Positions 32,709 to 42,506 of a DNA stretch of 64,000 nucleotides are shown in pieces. The DNA is from Ruegeria sp. HKCCD4315 (lineage in GTDB: Bacteria; Pseudomonadota; Alphaproteobacteria; Rhodobacterales; Rhodobacteraceae), in contig NZ_WVRN01000001.1 in NCBI RefSeq assembly GCF_013112245.1, positions 1,058,501 to 1,122,500 of the forward strand, given 5' to 3'. Each line of letters begins with the position of its first letter. The first letter of the stretch is position 1. The position numbers and the translations under genes were made by a program. The notes below the pieces were generated by a model, which made no database searches, had not been told where the DNA came from, and saw only the letters and a program-made list of their open reading frames with translations.

Positions 32709-33446
32709 TTAGTCGGTCAGTCGCACCGTGGCCTCGCCCGCCTGCATTTCGCCGCCAGCGCGGTCAAAACGCAGATAGGCAATCGCGTGGCCCCCGGACT
32801 GAGTGAACAGGGTGCCTGCCGTTTTGCCATTAGCTGTGATCTCGGTCCCCACGGGCGCGGTGCCGTCGATAACAACGCGGCGCAGGCCCTTGCGCAATTC
32901 GGTCTTGTGCTTCATGCGCGCGGTCACTTCCTGACCTACATAACAGCCCTTCTTGAAATCCACGCCGTTCAGCGCTTCGAACCCAGATTCGAGGATATAG
33001 CTGTCCTGGGTCAGCTCAGTACCCGCTTCGGGAATACAGTGTTGCACACGCAGTGCATCGAAATCGGTGCCATCATCCTGTTCGGGTGCCGCAGAATACA
33101 TGCGCCAGCCCATGTCAGGGTGCCGCGGGTCGGGCAGGGCACTCTCGGGCGAGGAGCCGGTTCCGCGCTGCAGGTTCATATCGGTGCTTTCGATGGCCAC
33201 GTCTGCTCGCAGTTTGTACATGTTCAGACGTTTGATCAGATCATCGGCAAGGTGCTCGGCCGCGTCCAGCAGAACGCCATCGCCATCGCGCTTGAGGAAA
33301 AAGTCGGCCAGATACTTGCCTTGCGGCGTCAACAGCGCGGCATATACCAGCCCGTCATCCAAACCCTGAATGTCATTGGTGATCAGGTCCTGCAAAAAAC
33401 TTTCGGTGTCCGAGCCGGTCAGGCGCAGGATGCGGCGGGTGGGCAT
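32709..33446 (-). CDS. ygfZ: folate-binding YgfZ/GcvT-like protein
   Basis: A folate-dependent factor in iron-sulfur enzyme maintenance (IBA57/YgfZ). The 245-residue protein contains the signature KGCYVGQEVTARM near residue 167 with its reactive cysteine. The start MPTRRILRL has GAGGA 7 bases upstream. An open frame extends far upstream to 33908 over the divergent glycosyltransferase, but the ribosome site and family start place the beginning here. Confidence 0.9.
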   Translation of the reverse strand: MPTRRILRLTGSDTESFLQDLITNDIQGLDDGLVYAALLTPQGKYLADFFLKRDGDGVLLDAAEHLADDLIKRLNMYKLRADVAIESTDMNLQRGTGSSPESALPDPRHPDMGWRMYSAAPEQDDGTDFDALRVQHCIPEAGTELTQDSYILESGFEALNGVDFKKGCYVGQEVTARMKHKTELRKGLRRVVIDGTAPVGTEITANGKTAGTLFTQSGGHAIAYLRFDRAGGEMQAGEATVRLTD

Positions 33447-33519
33447 GGCTTGGTCCTCGTCATTTCCCTTGGCCTCGTGATATAGGAAGATCCGCCGCCA
33501 AGACCAGAGGGTATCAGAC

Positions 33520-34194
33520 GTGCCAGCCCCGATCTCTGTTGTTATTCCGACCCTAAACGCTGCCGATGCCTTGCCCGAGTGCCTTGGCGCATTGATGGAA
33601 GGACTGCATGCCGGGCTGATCCGGGACCTGATCATCAGCGATGGCGGATCTAACGACCTAACACTAGAGATCGCGGAAGAGGCCGGAGCAAGGGTTGTCA
33701 CAGGCACGCCGTCACGCGGCGGGCAATTGCGCCGAGGGTGCGCAGAGCCCAATGGAGATTGGTTGCTGATCCTGCATGCTGACACTGTATTGGAAAACGG
33801 CTGGAGCGAGGCGGTAAGCGCCCATCTATCCAGCAACGGACCTGCGGCCTTTCGATTGGCGTTTAAAGCGCGGGGTATTGCGCCGGGATGGGTCTCGGGC
33901 TGGGCCAATCTGCGCAGCCGGGTGTTCGGGCTGCCATATGGGGATCAGGGGCTTTTGGTGCCGCGTGATGTCTACCATGCCGCAGGCGGTTTTCCAGACC
34001 AACCCTTGATGGAAGACGTCGCCCTAGCGCGTCGATTGCCCCGGATCACACTTCTGGATGCGCGGGCCTTTACAAGCGCGGAGCGGTATGAGCAGGCGGG
34101 CTGGATTCGGCGGGGTAGTCGGAACCTGTGGACTCTGCTGCGTTACTTTCTGGGGACGGATCCGCAGGTGTTGGCACAGGCGTATCGGCGATAA
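33520..34194 (+). CDS. TIGR04283-type glycosyltransferase
   Basis: A family 2 glycosyltransferase of 224 residues that starts at GTG (AGAGGG upstream). ISVVIPTLNAADALPECL opens the nucleotide-sugar fold. SDGGSNDLT and ILHADTVLENGW carry the acidic substrate and metal residues, and FPDQPLMEDVALARRL is the ED acceptor motif. TIGR04283 members are linked to arsenosugar or pigment clusters, but no such partner is nearby. Its 3' end overlaps the convergent membrane protein gene by 125 bases. Confidence 0.85.
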   Translation: MPAPISVVIPTLNAADALPECLGALMEGLHAGLIRDLIISDGGSNDLTLEIAEEAGARVVTGTPSRGGQLRRGCAEPNGDWLLILHADTVLENGWSEAVSAHLSSNGPAAFRLAFKARGIAPGWVSGWANLRSRVFGLPYGDQGLLVPRDVYHAAGGFPDQPLMEDVALARRLPRITLLDARAFTSAERYEQAGWIRRGSRNLWTLLRYFLGTDPQVLAQAYRR

Positions 34195-34957
34195 GTGTCG
34201 TACGTAGCTCGACCAGCGATTTCCCCAACCGGAACGGGGCTGCAAAGCTGACAAGGCACAAAGCTACGATTTGCAGAACCAGAATGTGGGCGTTGGCCTG
34301 CAAATATTCCCACTCGTCTTTCAATTTACCGACCTGATCGATCAGATCATCATAACTTTGGGCCAGAATCAGGTAGTCCCCGGCAATGGCCGGTACTTTC
34401 CGGCGCATATTGTCGATGGCGGTTTGCGTTTCGTCGTCCAGCGAGGTGAAGACCAGAAACTGGTCAATATCGAAGGCGTCAGCCTGCGCGGCAGCGCTGC
34501 GCATTTCATCCATGTCATCATTGGCTTGACGTCCGAACAGGAAATGCAGGCCTTGTAATGGGGCGACCTCATTGGTGACGGCAATGAACAACGGCAGTTC
34601 AGAATTGCTGGCGGTTGAAGCCGACAGGAACTCGACTTTGTCGCATAAAACAGCCGTATCCGGGTCAAAGGCTGGATCACAAAAGCGCAGGCGAAACCGT
34701 GCCGCGTCGCGATCAAAGGCCAGAGTGGCCGCATAGGCCACGTCGATCTGACGATCCAGCCGAGAGCTGTCGGAGGTGTAAAGCCCGGCCATAACCGCAA
34801 CTAACGCCCCGATGCCGCCCAGAACGACCCAAACCAGGTCGGCCAGTTTCCACGCCCGATGCCCGGCTGGTTTGCGGAACAGAAACGCCGTACCGATCGA
34901 CCCTATCACAAAAAACAGGATCAGCAGGGGCAGTTGGTTGTCGGTTACAAAGCTCAT
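34070..34957 (-). CDS. hypothetical membrane protein
   Basis: A 295-residue protein. Two N-terminal hydrophobic helices (LPLLILFFVIGSIGTAFLF and LVWVVLGGIGALVAVMAGLY) are followed by a ~150-residue soluble domain and a further membrane helix (HILVLQIVALCLVSFAAPF), then a proline/serine-rich tail. No family recognised. The start MSFVTDNQ is chosen because the preceding 20 codons look non-coding. Confidence 0.6.
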   Translation of the reverse strand: MSFVTDNQLPLLILFFVIGSIGTAFLFRKPAGHRAWKLADLVWVVLGGIGALVAVMAGLYTSDSSRLDRQIDVAYAATLAFDRDAARFRLRFCDPAFDPDTAVLCDKVEFLSASTASNSELPLFIAVTNEVAPLQGLHFLFGRQANDDMDEMRSAAAQADAFDIDQFLVFTSLDDETQTAIDNMRRKVPAIAGDYLILAQSYDDLIDQVGKLKDEWEYLQANAHILVLQIVALCLVSFAAPFRLGKSLVELRTTLIADTPVPTPADPSPESNAAESTGSDYPAESSPPAHTAPRL

Positions 34958-35061
34958 AGTCCCGATCTTAGGACCTGACCTGCGTCCTGCAACAGGGATC
35001 ACGGGCTGTTGTAACATCTTACCGGATGTTCATACTGATCGCAGAGCCACAGGAGATTTCG

Positions 35062-35832
35062 ATGCCAAAAGAAATTGTTCTGATTCATGGGGCGTTTGCC
35101 GGACCCTGGTGCATGCAGGATTACGCAACTTTCTTTCGGGATCGGGGCTGGACCGTACATACACCAGCCTTGCGTCACCATGGCGGTGATCCGAAAGCAG
35201 ACCCTGACCCCGGGCTGACTGAGACAAGCGTGTTGGATTATACCAATGACATAGCGGAATTTGTGCAGGGCTTGGGCAGCAAGCCGGTTCTGCTGGGCCA
35301 CGCCATCGCGGGTGTGGTTGCGCAACAGGTGGCCGCGCGCGGTCTTGCCAGTGCTATTGTGTTGATTAACCCCAATGCACCCTGGGGCACTTTGCCGGAA
35401 ACCGACGACGAACGCGCCGTGCCGCGGGCGTTGATGGAAGGTGGGGCCTTCTGGAAACAGCCCATGCGTGTCGAATTCGACCTGATGGCGCCATTTGCGC
35501 TTAATAAAATGGACGAGGCTCAACAGCATGCTGTGTTCGATCAACTGGGGGCCGAAAGTGGGCGCGTGATGTTCGAAATGTTCTTTTGGATGTTCGACGA
35601 CGATCACGCGATAAAGGTCGATTTCGAAAAGGTCGACTGCCCGGTTCTAGTCGTTTCCGGTGCAGAAGACCGGGCGGTTAACCCCGATACCTGCCGCGCC
35701 TTGGCAGAGCGGTACGGGGAACGTGGGACCTTTTTGCTGGTTCAGGACCACGCGCATTTTCTGTTTATGGAGCCCGGCTGGCAGGGGCCGGCAGAGCAAA
35801 TCGAAAGCTGGCTTGGTCAGCAGCCGGTTTGA
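35062..35832 (+). CDS. alpha/beta hydrolase-fold protein lacking the nucleophile serine
   Basis: A 256-residue alpha/beta hydrolase. The oxyanion HG appears in IVLIHGAFAGPWC and the late Asp in VVSGAEDRAVN, with a His in LVQDHAHFLFME. At the nucleophile elbow, where GHSxGG is expected, it reads LLGHAIAGVVAQQ, so alanine replaces serine (codon GCC). It may be a non-hydrolytic member or a binding protein. AGGAG precedes the ATG at 35062. Monocistronic. Confidence 0.8.
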   Translation: MPKEIVLIHGAFAGPWCMQDYATFFRDRGWTVHTPALRHHGGDPKADPDPGLTETSVLDYTNDIAEFVQGLGSKPVLLGHAIAGVVAQQVAARGLASAIVLINPNAPWGTLPETDDERAVPRALMEGGAFWKQPMRVEFDLMAPFALNKMDEAQQHAVFDQLGAESGRVMFEMFFWMFDDDHAIKVDFEKVDCPVLVVSGAEDRAVNPDTCRALAERYGERGTFLLVQDHAHFLFMEPGWQGPAEQIESWLGQQPV

Positions 35833-35931
35833 ATCCGGGTTGACAAAAATCGCCGTTTTGGCCGAGATCGCGCCAAGTGAATAGGGCCACTGACCCTTTT
35901 TGCGCATAATATCTGCGGGAAAGGTCCGGGC

Positions 35932-36771
35932 ATGACCCTGTTTGTCATCCTTATCATTCTGTCTGCGGCACTTCTGCATGCGGTTTGGAACGCCATCGTC
36001 AAGACAGCGGCGGATCGCACGACGATGTTGGGCCTTGTTGCTTTGGGCCACGTGTTGCCAGCAGCCGTGATGGTGATGGTCCTGCCATTGCCCAGTGCTG
36101 AAAGCTTTATCTACATCCTAATCTCGACCGTTGTGCATTTCGGGTATTACTTCATGCTGGGCAAAGCCTATCAGCATGGCGATCTGAGTGTGGTCTACCC
36201 CATTGCGCGGGGCATCGTTCCGGCGCTGGTTTCGCTTTGGGCGATGGTTCTGGTGGGCGAGGTGCTGCCATTGCAGGCATGGGGTGGCATTGCACTGATT
36301 GCATTTGGCATTCAGCTGAGCAGCTGGAAAGCGCTGCGCTCGGGGGTCGGACGCAGTGCGCTTGGCTTTGCGCTGGGCACCGGGTTCTGCATTTCGATCT
36401 ACTCGGTTGTGGATGGGATCGGCGTTCGGCTGTCTGGCAATACGCTCAGCTATTGGGCCTGGGGGGCTTTCCTGCATCTGTTCATTGCAGGCTTTGTCGG
36501 AATTAAGAAACGCGATACCCTCAAATACTTGCCAACCAAGGTCTGGATGACAGGCATTCTGGGCGGGCTGGTTTCGATGACCGCCTATGGGCTGGTGCTG
36601 TATGCTAAGAACTTTGCACCACTGGGCGCGGTCTCGGCGCTGCGGGAAACCTCAGTCATCTTTGCTGCGCTGATCGGGTTCATCTTCCTGAAGGAAGGCA
36701 ACTGGATACGACGGCTGGGGGCCGCCGTACTTATGGCCGCTGGGGTTGCTTTGATTGGACTCGCTGTCTGA
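35932..36771 (+). CDS. EamA/DMT family transporter
   Basis: A 279-residue inner-membrane protein with ten hydrophobic segments in two five-helix halves, the drug/metabolite transporter pattern: LLHAVWNAIVKTAADRTTML at the start, GDLSVVYPIARGIVPALVSL in the first half and LGAVSALRETSVIFAALIGF in the second. Substrate unknown. Confidence 0.85.
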   Translation: MTLFVILIILSAALLHAVWNAIVKTAADRTTMLGLVALGHVLPAAVMVMVLPLPSAESFIYILISTVVHFGYYFMLGKAYQHGDLSVVYPIARGIVPALVSLWAMVLVGEVLPLQAWGGIALIAFGIQLSSWKALRSGVGRSALGFALGTGFCISIYSVVDGIGVRLSGNTLSYWAWGAFLHLFIAGFVGIKKRDTLKYLPTKVWMTGILGGLVSMTAYGLVLYAKNFAPLGAVSALRETSVIFAALIGFIFLKEGNWIRRLGAAVLMAAGVALIGLAV

Positions 36772-36786
36772 TCAGGGGCGCAGCGC

Positions 36787-37068
36787 TTAGTTATTGGTCG
36801 AGAATGTGCTCTGCGGTCTCCATTTCAGGGTCCCGTCGTTGTCGCGGTGGCAGCGCAGCAGGCGTTCCTGAACCGTGGTAATCGTCGAAGTCACAGTATT
36901 ATCGCCAACCATCAGAACAAAGGCATCCTCGGAATAAGCCATACCATCATAATAGCAAAACCGGGTCTCGGCCCCGTCGGGGATTGGCGAAGCCAAGCTT
37001 AACGTCTGCTGCGCCATGGCTTGCGTGGCCAGCAGGGTCAGGGCCAGCCCGAAGGTTAGTGCTTTCAT
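36787..37068 (-). CDS. secreted small protein (DUF1496-like)
   Basis: A 93-residue protein with a signal peptide (cleaved near AMA-QQ, residue 19). The mature part has two cysteines (RFCYYDGMAYSEDAFV and LLRCHRD) and a C-terminal WRP. CYY(D/E)G with ..YS.GA is the pattern I recall from DUF1496/YnjH-like periplasmic proteins. GGAGG precedes the start. Confidence 0.6.
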   Translation of the reverse strand: MKALTFGLALTLLATQAMAQQTLSLASPIPDGAETRFCYYDGMAYSEDAFVLMVGDNTVTSTITTVQERLLRCHRDNDGTLKWRPQSTFSTNN

Positions 37069-37271
37069 GTCGTCCTCCCGTCTTAAATTCGTAGTCGGTA
37101 AAAGAAATTGGACGCCCGGACCTCAAGCCATTGTTGTTATGTTGCGGTAAGTGTGAACGAGATCAAAGGTTTAGGCAACGAGAAATTGCCATCGCCCCTG
37201 CGTGCCAGCCCGTTAATGCCCAGCTGCAGACCTGAGCAATCCTGGCCAATTGGGGGAAAGCAGCCCTTTGT

Positions 37272-38243
37272 TCAGTGGGACTCGGCTTCTGACTGTAGCT
37301 CTCTGAAATAGCTGATTGTGGACGCCAACCCTTCTTTCAACTGCACCTTGGGTTCCCAGTTGAGCACGCTCCGCGCCAGAGTGATGTCGGGCTGGCGTTG
37401 CTTGGGGTCGTCCTGTGGCAGGTCCTTGAAACTGATCGGTGTGTCGGTGCCCACAAGCGCCTGCACTTCGCTGGCCAGTTCATTCATCGAGAATTCGTTA
37501 GGGTTGCCCAGATTGACCGGGCCGGTGACGTCTTTGTCGGTCTCCATCAACCGGATGAACCCTTCGATCAGATCATCCACATAACAGAATGACCGGGTCT
37601 GCGTGCCGTCGCCAAAGATCGTGATCGGCTCACCCGTCAGCGCCTGCATGATGAAGTTCGACACAACGCGCCCGTCGGCGGGGTGCATTCTGGGGCCGTA
37701 GGTGTTGAAGATGCGGGCCACCTTGATCTCTAACCCCATCTGCCGGTGATAGTCGAAGAACAACGTCTCGGCGCAGCGCTTGCCCTCGTCATAGCAGGAT
37801 CGCGGACCAACCGGGTTGACGTTGCCCCAATAATCTTCGGTCTGCGGATGAATGGTCGGATCGCCATACACCTCAGAGGTCGAGGCCTGAAAGATTTTGC
37901 ATTTCAGACGTTTCGCCAGACCCAGCATGTTGATCGCGCCATGCACGCTGGTCTTGGTCGTCTGCACCGGATCGTGCTGGTAATGCACGGGTGAGGCCGG
38001 GCAGGCGAGGTTATAGATCTCGTCCACTTCCACAAACAGAGGGAAGGTCACATCATGGCGCATGAACTCGAACCGCGGGTTGTTGTGCAGATGGTCAATG
38101 TTGCGCTTGGTGCCGGTGAACAGGTTGTCGACGCACAAAACCTCATGCCCCTGATCCAGAAGCCGGTCGCACAGATGCGAGCCCAAAAAACCGGCCCCAC
38201 CGGTTACGAGAACACGTTTTCGACTGTCATAAAGGCGGGCCAT
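37272..38243 (-). CDS. uxs: UDP-glucuronate decarboxylase
   Basis: Makes UDP-xylose from UDP-glucuronate. The 323-residue extended SDR has NAD motif [16 protein letters not shown], the serine-bearing [15 protein letters not shown] (the catalytic YxxxK), and [13 protein letters not shown] with [11 protein letters not shown]. These distinguish UXS from general epimerases. No capsule or LPS genes adjoin it. Confidence 0.9.
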   Translation of the reverse strand: MARLYDSRKRVLVTGGAGFLGSHLCDRLLDQGHEVLCVDNLFTGTKRNIDHLHNNPRFEFMRHDVTFPLFVEVDEIYNLACPASPVHYQHDPVQTTKTSVHGAINMLGLAKRLKCKIFQASTSEVYGDPTIHPQTEDYWGNVNPVGPRSCYDEGKRCAETLFFDYHRQMGLEIKVARIFNTYGPRMHPADGRVVSNFIMQALTGEPITIFGDGTQTRSFCYVDDLIEGFIRLMETDKDVTGPVNLGNPNEFSMNELASEVQALVGTDTPISFKDLPQDDPKQRQPDITLARSVLNWEPKVQLKEGLASTISYFRELQSEAESH

Positions 38244-38526
38244 TGCAAATCCTTAATCGTTAAATCCAAGCCAGCTTGTCACAAGGAAGCCGGGTCTTGG
38301 TTTGATTAGTAAACCGAAGATGTTTGGATTGCAGTAGATTTTGGTTTTTTGAGGGCGCGTGTGGTGTTGGTGTGTCTTCTATCTAGCCATCGCATGAGGC
38401 AAAGCATCAAGCACGCGCCCGACCCGCCCACATGGGCGGGCGCGAGGGTTGTGTTGAGGTCGGATGGATGTTTACGCCGATCTCGATGTGGGAATTTGAC
38501 GGGCGCAAGTAACCTATCGGCGCTGG
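38244..38526. other. intergenic region with one GC hairpin
   Basis: Contains a perfect hairpin CCCGCCCA / TGGGCGGG at 38423-38440, between the orphan gene stop and the uxs start. It may be the terminator of the orphan gene on the minus strand. Otherwise nothing is recognised. Confidence 0.4.
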
Positions 38527-39213
38527 CTAGTACTTAGTGAACTTAAGCCCAGTGATTTCCGTAAGAATAATGGGTTCACCATCTTTCGGCTTAGTCGCTA
38601 GTGTGGCGTTCAAGTCTTCCATCCGCTCGCCTGGCGCCATTTCAGAAATCCCGGTCCACTCGTATCTTGGGCCGTGAGGATTGAGTTTTGATACTATGTC
38701 GTCGGTTCTATGACGCTCGGGTCCGCGTTGTGACAACACCAAGAGTTTTTCATTTTCCTTTATGTTCTGCTCCCAGAGCACATTCTGGTTTTGGAACGCT
38801 CCTTCGGTGCCGCTAATTTCCGGAGATGCGATGATGAGAATAAGTTCCACCATTTGGGTCCTTTGCGGTGCTCGAACACAATGCAAGTTGCCGCTTGCAA
38901 TAGAATGCTGGGCCTTCAATAGGTTGTTTTGAAACCGGACAAACGCGATTGGCGCAAATCTGTTAAGTGAAATATTCGTTGGTCTTCGCCACCTACTCGG
39001 CGAGTACCGCATTCCAATAAAGTTCTTTTTCCAGTATTCATCGGTAAACCCAAAGTGGCAAACACCTCCCTCGTGGAAGGAACCTTTCGCAATTCCACCA
39101 AGGCTTTTGGAAATAAGGTAAACGTTTCCTCGGTGAACTGTAATTGAATAAACAGAACTGAAACGTTCAGTCTCCGTCCCGATATAGAAGCGAAATTTTT
39201 TCTTTTTCGCCAT
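38527..39213 (-). CDS. orphan hypothetical protein
   Basis: A 228-residue protein I do not recognise, starting MAKKKKFRFYIGTETERFS. The N-terminal half is beta-rich (VYSITVHRGNVYLISKSLGG). It has higher AT content than the host genes around it, and the ribosome site is weak. It is isolated between uxs and parE, which suggests recent gain. No domain is assigned. Confidence 0.55.
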   Translation of the reverse strand: MAKKKKFRFYIGTETERFSSVYSITVHRGNVYLISKSLGGIAKGSFHEGGVCHFGFTDEYWKKNFIGMRYSPSRWRRPTNISLNRFAPIAFVRFQNNLLKAQHSIASGNLHCVRAPQRTQMVELILIIASPEISGTEGAFQNQNVLWEQNIKENEKLLVLSQRGPERHRTDDIVSKLNPHGPRYEWTGISEMAPGERMEDLNATLATKPKDGEPIILTEITGLKFTKY

Positions 39214-39342
39214 TGGCGTTTCTTAATTTCAAGTTTTTGGGAAACGACTGTTAAAGTCGGTGACCAAGATAGCCTCGAAAAACTCCAATTGGTTAGTCAC
39301 AAAACCTATCAGTTGGCAATTTCTTTGACGGCTTTACCAAAC

Positions 39343-41301
39343 TCAAACATCCAGCTCCTCCACAAACCGCGCGTTCTCCTGAATGTATTGGAACCGCAGT
39401 TCGGGCTTCTTACCCATCAGACGCTCGACAAGGTCGCCGGTTTCGCCGGGTTCGTCCTCGTCGATGGTGACCCGGATCAATTTCCGGGATTTGGGGTCCA
39501 TCGTGGTCTCTTTCAGGTCCTTGGCGTCCATCTCGCCCAGACCCTTAAAGCGGGACACGTCGATCTTGCCCTTGCCACCCAGACCTTTCTCAAGCCATTC
39601 GTCGCGCTCGGCCTCATCCAGACAGTAAACGCGCTTGGCCCCTTGGGTCAGGCGATACAGAGGCGGGCAGGCCAGATACAAGTGGCCCGCGTCGATCATC
39701 GGCCGCATCTGGGTGAAGAAGAACGTCATCAGCAGCGAGGCGATATGCGCCCCGTCCACATCCGCGTCGGTCATGATGATGACCTTGTCATAGCGCAGGT
39801 CGTCGACATTGAACTTGGTGCCAAGGCCGACACCCAGCGCTTGGGTCAGATCGTTGATTTCGGCATTGGTGCCAAGTTTCGAACTGGCCGCGCCCAGCAC
39901 GTTCAGGATTTTGCCGCGCAGGGGCAGCAGGGCCTGCGTTTTGCGGTCCCGGCCCATTTTTGCAGACCCGCCCGCAGAATCGCCTTCGACGATGAATAAT
40001 TCCGTGCCGTCCCGTGTTGAACTACTACAGTCCACCAGCTTGCCGGGGAGACGAAGTTTCTTAGTGGCGGACTTGCGTTGTGTTTCCTTCTCGGCCCGTC
40101 GGCGCAGGCGTTCCTCAGCCCGCAGTATGAGGAAGTCCAGGATCGCGCCGGCGGATTTCGTATCCGCGGCCAACCAGTTGTCGAAATGGTCGCGGACCGA
40201 GTTTTCGACCAGCCGTTGCGCCTCGACCGTGGCCAGGCGGTCTTTGGTCTGGCCGACGAATTCCGGCTCGCGGATGAAACAGCTGACCAGCGCGCAGCCG
40301 CCGGTGATCAGGTCATCGCGGGTGATCTGAGCGGCCTTCTTGTTGTTGATCAGCTCTCCATAGGCTTTGATCCCTTTGAGAACAGCGGCCCAGAAGCCCG
40401 CGACGTGCGTGCCGCCTTCGGGGGTGGGGACGGTGTTACAGTAGGACTGGATGAACCCATCGCGCGAGGGCGTCCAGTTGATCGCCCATTCGACCTTGCC
40501 GGGGGTTCCGAATTTTTCGTTGAAATCCACGGTGCCTGCAAAGGGTTGCTCGGCATAGGTGGACGAGCCGTTCATCGTCTCTTTCAGGTAATCCGAAAGG
40601 CCGCCGGGAAAGTGGAAGGTGGCCTCGGTCGGGGTTTCTCCGTCATCGATGGCGGATTTCCAACGGATTTCCACGCCCGAGAACAGGTAGGCTTTGGAGC
40701 GGATGGATTTGAACAGCCGCGCGGGTTTGAACTTGTGGTGGCCGAAGATGTCCGCATCCGCGTGAAAGGTGACGGTCGTGCCGCGCCGGTTGGGGGCCGC
40801 GCCAACCTTTTCCACGGGACCCAGAGGGATACCGCGCGAGAACCGCTGTTCGAACAGCGTTTTGTCGCGCGCCACCTGCACGACCATCGAATCCGAAAGC
40901 GCGTTCACCACCGACGCACCCACGCCATGCAGACCGCCCGAGGTCTGATACGCCTTGCCCGAGAACTTGCCGCCCGCGTGCAGGGTACACAGGATGACCT
41001 CGAGCGCGGATTTGTCGGGGAACTTGGGGTGCGGATCGATCGGAATGCCGCGCCCGTTGTCGCGTACGGTCAGGGCGTAATCTGCGTGCAGCTCGACCTC
41101 TATCCGGTTGGCATGGCCCGCGACTGCCTCGTCCATCGAGTTGTCGAGGATTTCAGCCACCATATGGTGCAGCGCGCGTTCATCCGTGCCGCCGATATAC
41201 ATGCCGGGGCGTTTGCGGACCGGTTCCAGACCTTCGAGCACCTCGATCGAGGAGGCGTCATAGGTATTGGTCGCTTCGGGCGTCAACAGATCGTCGGGCA
41301 T
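39343..41301 (-). CDS. parE: DNA topoisomerase IV subunit B
   Basis: The ATPase subunit that decatenates chromosomes with ParC. The 652 residues show GHKL motifs (ILDNSMDEAV, VRDNGRGIPI, TSGGLHGVGASVVNAL), the Toprim motif ELFIVEGDSAGGSAKMGRD with RGKILNV, and DADVDGAHIASLL. The start MPDDLLTPEA is used; the frame reaches further to 41445 but the extra part has no family likeness. parC is not in this window. Confidence 0.95.
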   Translation of the reverse strand: MPDDLLTPEATNTYDASSIEVLEGLEPVRKRPGMYIGGTDERALHHMVAEILDNSMDEAVAGHANRIEVELHADYALTVRDNGRGIPIDPHPKFPDKSALEVILCTLHAGGKFSGKAYQTSGGLHGVGASVVNALSDSMVVQVARDKTLFEQRFSRGIPLGPVEKVGAAPNRRGTTVTFHADADIFGHHKFKPARLFKSIRSKAYLFSGVEIRWKSAIDDGETPTEATFHFPGGLSDYLKETMNGSSTYAEQPFAGTVDFNEKFGTPGKVEWAINWTPSRDGFIQSYCNTVPTPEGGTHVAGFWAAVLKGIKAYGELINNKKAAQITRDDLITGGCALVSCFIREPEFVGQTKDRLATVEAQRLVENSVRDHFDNWLAADTKSAGAILDFLILRAEERLRRRAEKETQRKSATKKLRLPGKLVDCSSSTRDGTELFIVEGDSAGGSAKMGRDRKTQALLPLRGKILNVLGAASSKLGTNAEINDLTQALGVGLGTKFNVDDLRYDKVIIMTDADVDGAHIASLLMTFFFTQMRPMIDAGHLYLACPPLYRLTQGAKRVYCLDEAERDEWLEKGLGGKGKIDVSRFKGLGEMDAKDLKETTMDPKSRKLIRVTIDEDEPGETGDLVERLMGKKPELRFQYIQENARFVEELDV

Positions 41302-41735
41302 ATGGGCTGCTCTTGTTTTTGAGTTTCCCCCATTATGGCAGGTGATGTGGTCCGGGGGAAGAGGGGCGCGAGGTGTTGTGGAAGGTTTGGGCCTCACGCA
41401 AGCCCTCGTTGCCGTACCGAATGCCGCTAATGGCCGCGCTATCATGTTCGTAACGCGTTGTTCTGGCGAAGCTCAGTCCAGGTATGAGGATCTCAGAAGG
41501 GCTTTCTGACTACGGTCAACGCGATCTGCAAAGGATGGGCGCGCTGAGTCCAAAGTGCTTGACGCTGCGCCTTGCATCAATATCTGCTCTCAAGACCTGA
41601 CTTAATGCGCGTCAAAATCAACCTGAGTTTCGTCTTGCCTTCGCAGCGCAGCGCTTTTCAATCATTTTGGTTGAGGCTCAGCGAGCGGCATCAGCGGTCC
41701 ACCGGGACTGGCTAGTTGTGCCATGGTGCGAAGCA
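41302..41735. other. intergenic region upstream of parE
   Basis: 434 bases without a convincing gene. It probably holds the parE promoter and the 3' end of the amidase transcript; no clear repeats or hairpins were seen. Confidence 0.4.
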
Positions 41736-42506
41736 TCAAGGATCAACTGGCTTGAGATAACCCGAATGTACGTAGCCAACATACCCAAGCCGGGTTCTGA
41801 CCCGCCACCATTCACCATCAACACCCAATCGCTCAACGACTGTTCGTTCTGGAAGGGTTCCTGTTTTCTTGCCCCCCGGTGATGCCCTAAAATTCAGAAC
41901 GTCCGGATGAACACCGGAAACGCGAAACTTGGGTAGTTTTTCGGCTTCTGACATGTCGTCCGAAGCTGGAACCCCGCCGTCCCCGAGGAGTGAGGCAACA
42001 TTGGCGCGCATTTCATTGCCAATATCGCGATATCCTCGAAGGTCAGAGTTAAACGATAAACGCGTAATATCCCATTTTCCGTTCTGTGGGATATTCAGGT
42101 TTGGTTCCACTTCCGCGTGCGTCAACACCTTGGTGGGCGTGATGAGAATGTCGTATTTCTCAGCAAGATCGGCGATGACTTCGAAACTTTTGTTCCACTG
42201 TGTTGTGGTCATTGGAGCCGTGGATTCTTTGTAGTCTCTTTCTCGGTTGACGCCTGCCATGCAGCATAACGAGACACCTATGGAGGCACTGTTGGCGCCC
42301 GCAGTGTGACGCGCATAGTCGCTGGGTAAGGGGCGCGCGTTTTTGACAATCGATTTACCGCGCACAAGATCACCGTTTCCCTCGATCAGAATGTGGTAGG
42401 CTTTTTTGTCTGTTGAGTTCGCTGAATTCCCGCCACCAGTCCAATGCAGATGTATTCTCTCCATTTTTACATTTGGCATCCATGAAGTTGGAACAACTCT
42501 CGGCAT
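41736..42506 (-). CDS. N-acetylmuramoyl-L-alanine amidase with SH3 domain
   Basis: A peptidoglycan amidase of the PGRP/Amidase-2 type, 256 residues. Zinc ligands are likely His21 (IHLHWTGG) and a later histidine (VLTHAEV), with YHILIEGNGDLVRG and NSASIGVSLCCM as fold motifs. Residues ~190-256 form an SH3 domain (LNFRASPGGKKTGTLPERT then GWVGY-like YVGYVHSGYLKPV). It has no signal peptide, as in phage endolysins. AT-richer than its neighbours and alone, it may be a phage remnant or acquired gene. Confidence 0.82.
   Translation of the reverse strand: MPRVVPTSWMPNVKMERIHLHWTGGGNSANSTDKKAYHILIEGNGDLVRGKSIVKNARPLPSDYARHTAGANSASIGVSLCCMAGVNRERDYKESTAPMTTTQWNKSFEVIADLAEKYDILITPTKVLTHAEVEPNLNIPQNGKWDITRLSFNSDLRGYRDIGNEMRANVASLLGDGGVPASDDMSEAEKLPKFRVSGVHPDVLNFRASPGGKKTGTLPERTVVERLGVDGEWWRVRTRLGYVGYVHSGYLKPVDP

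Noticed and set aside
33447..33908. N-terminal extension of the YgfZ protein
   Set aside because: The extension is antisense to the glycosyltransferase and is low in family likeness; GAGGA and the MPTRRILRL start define the gene.
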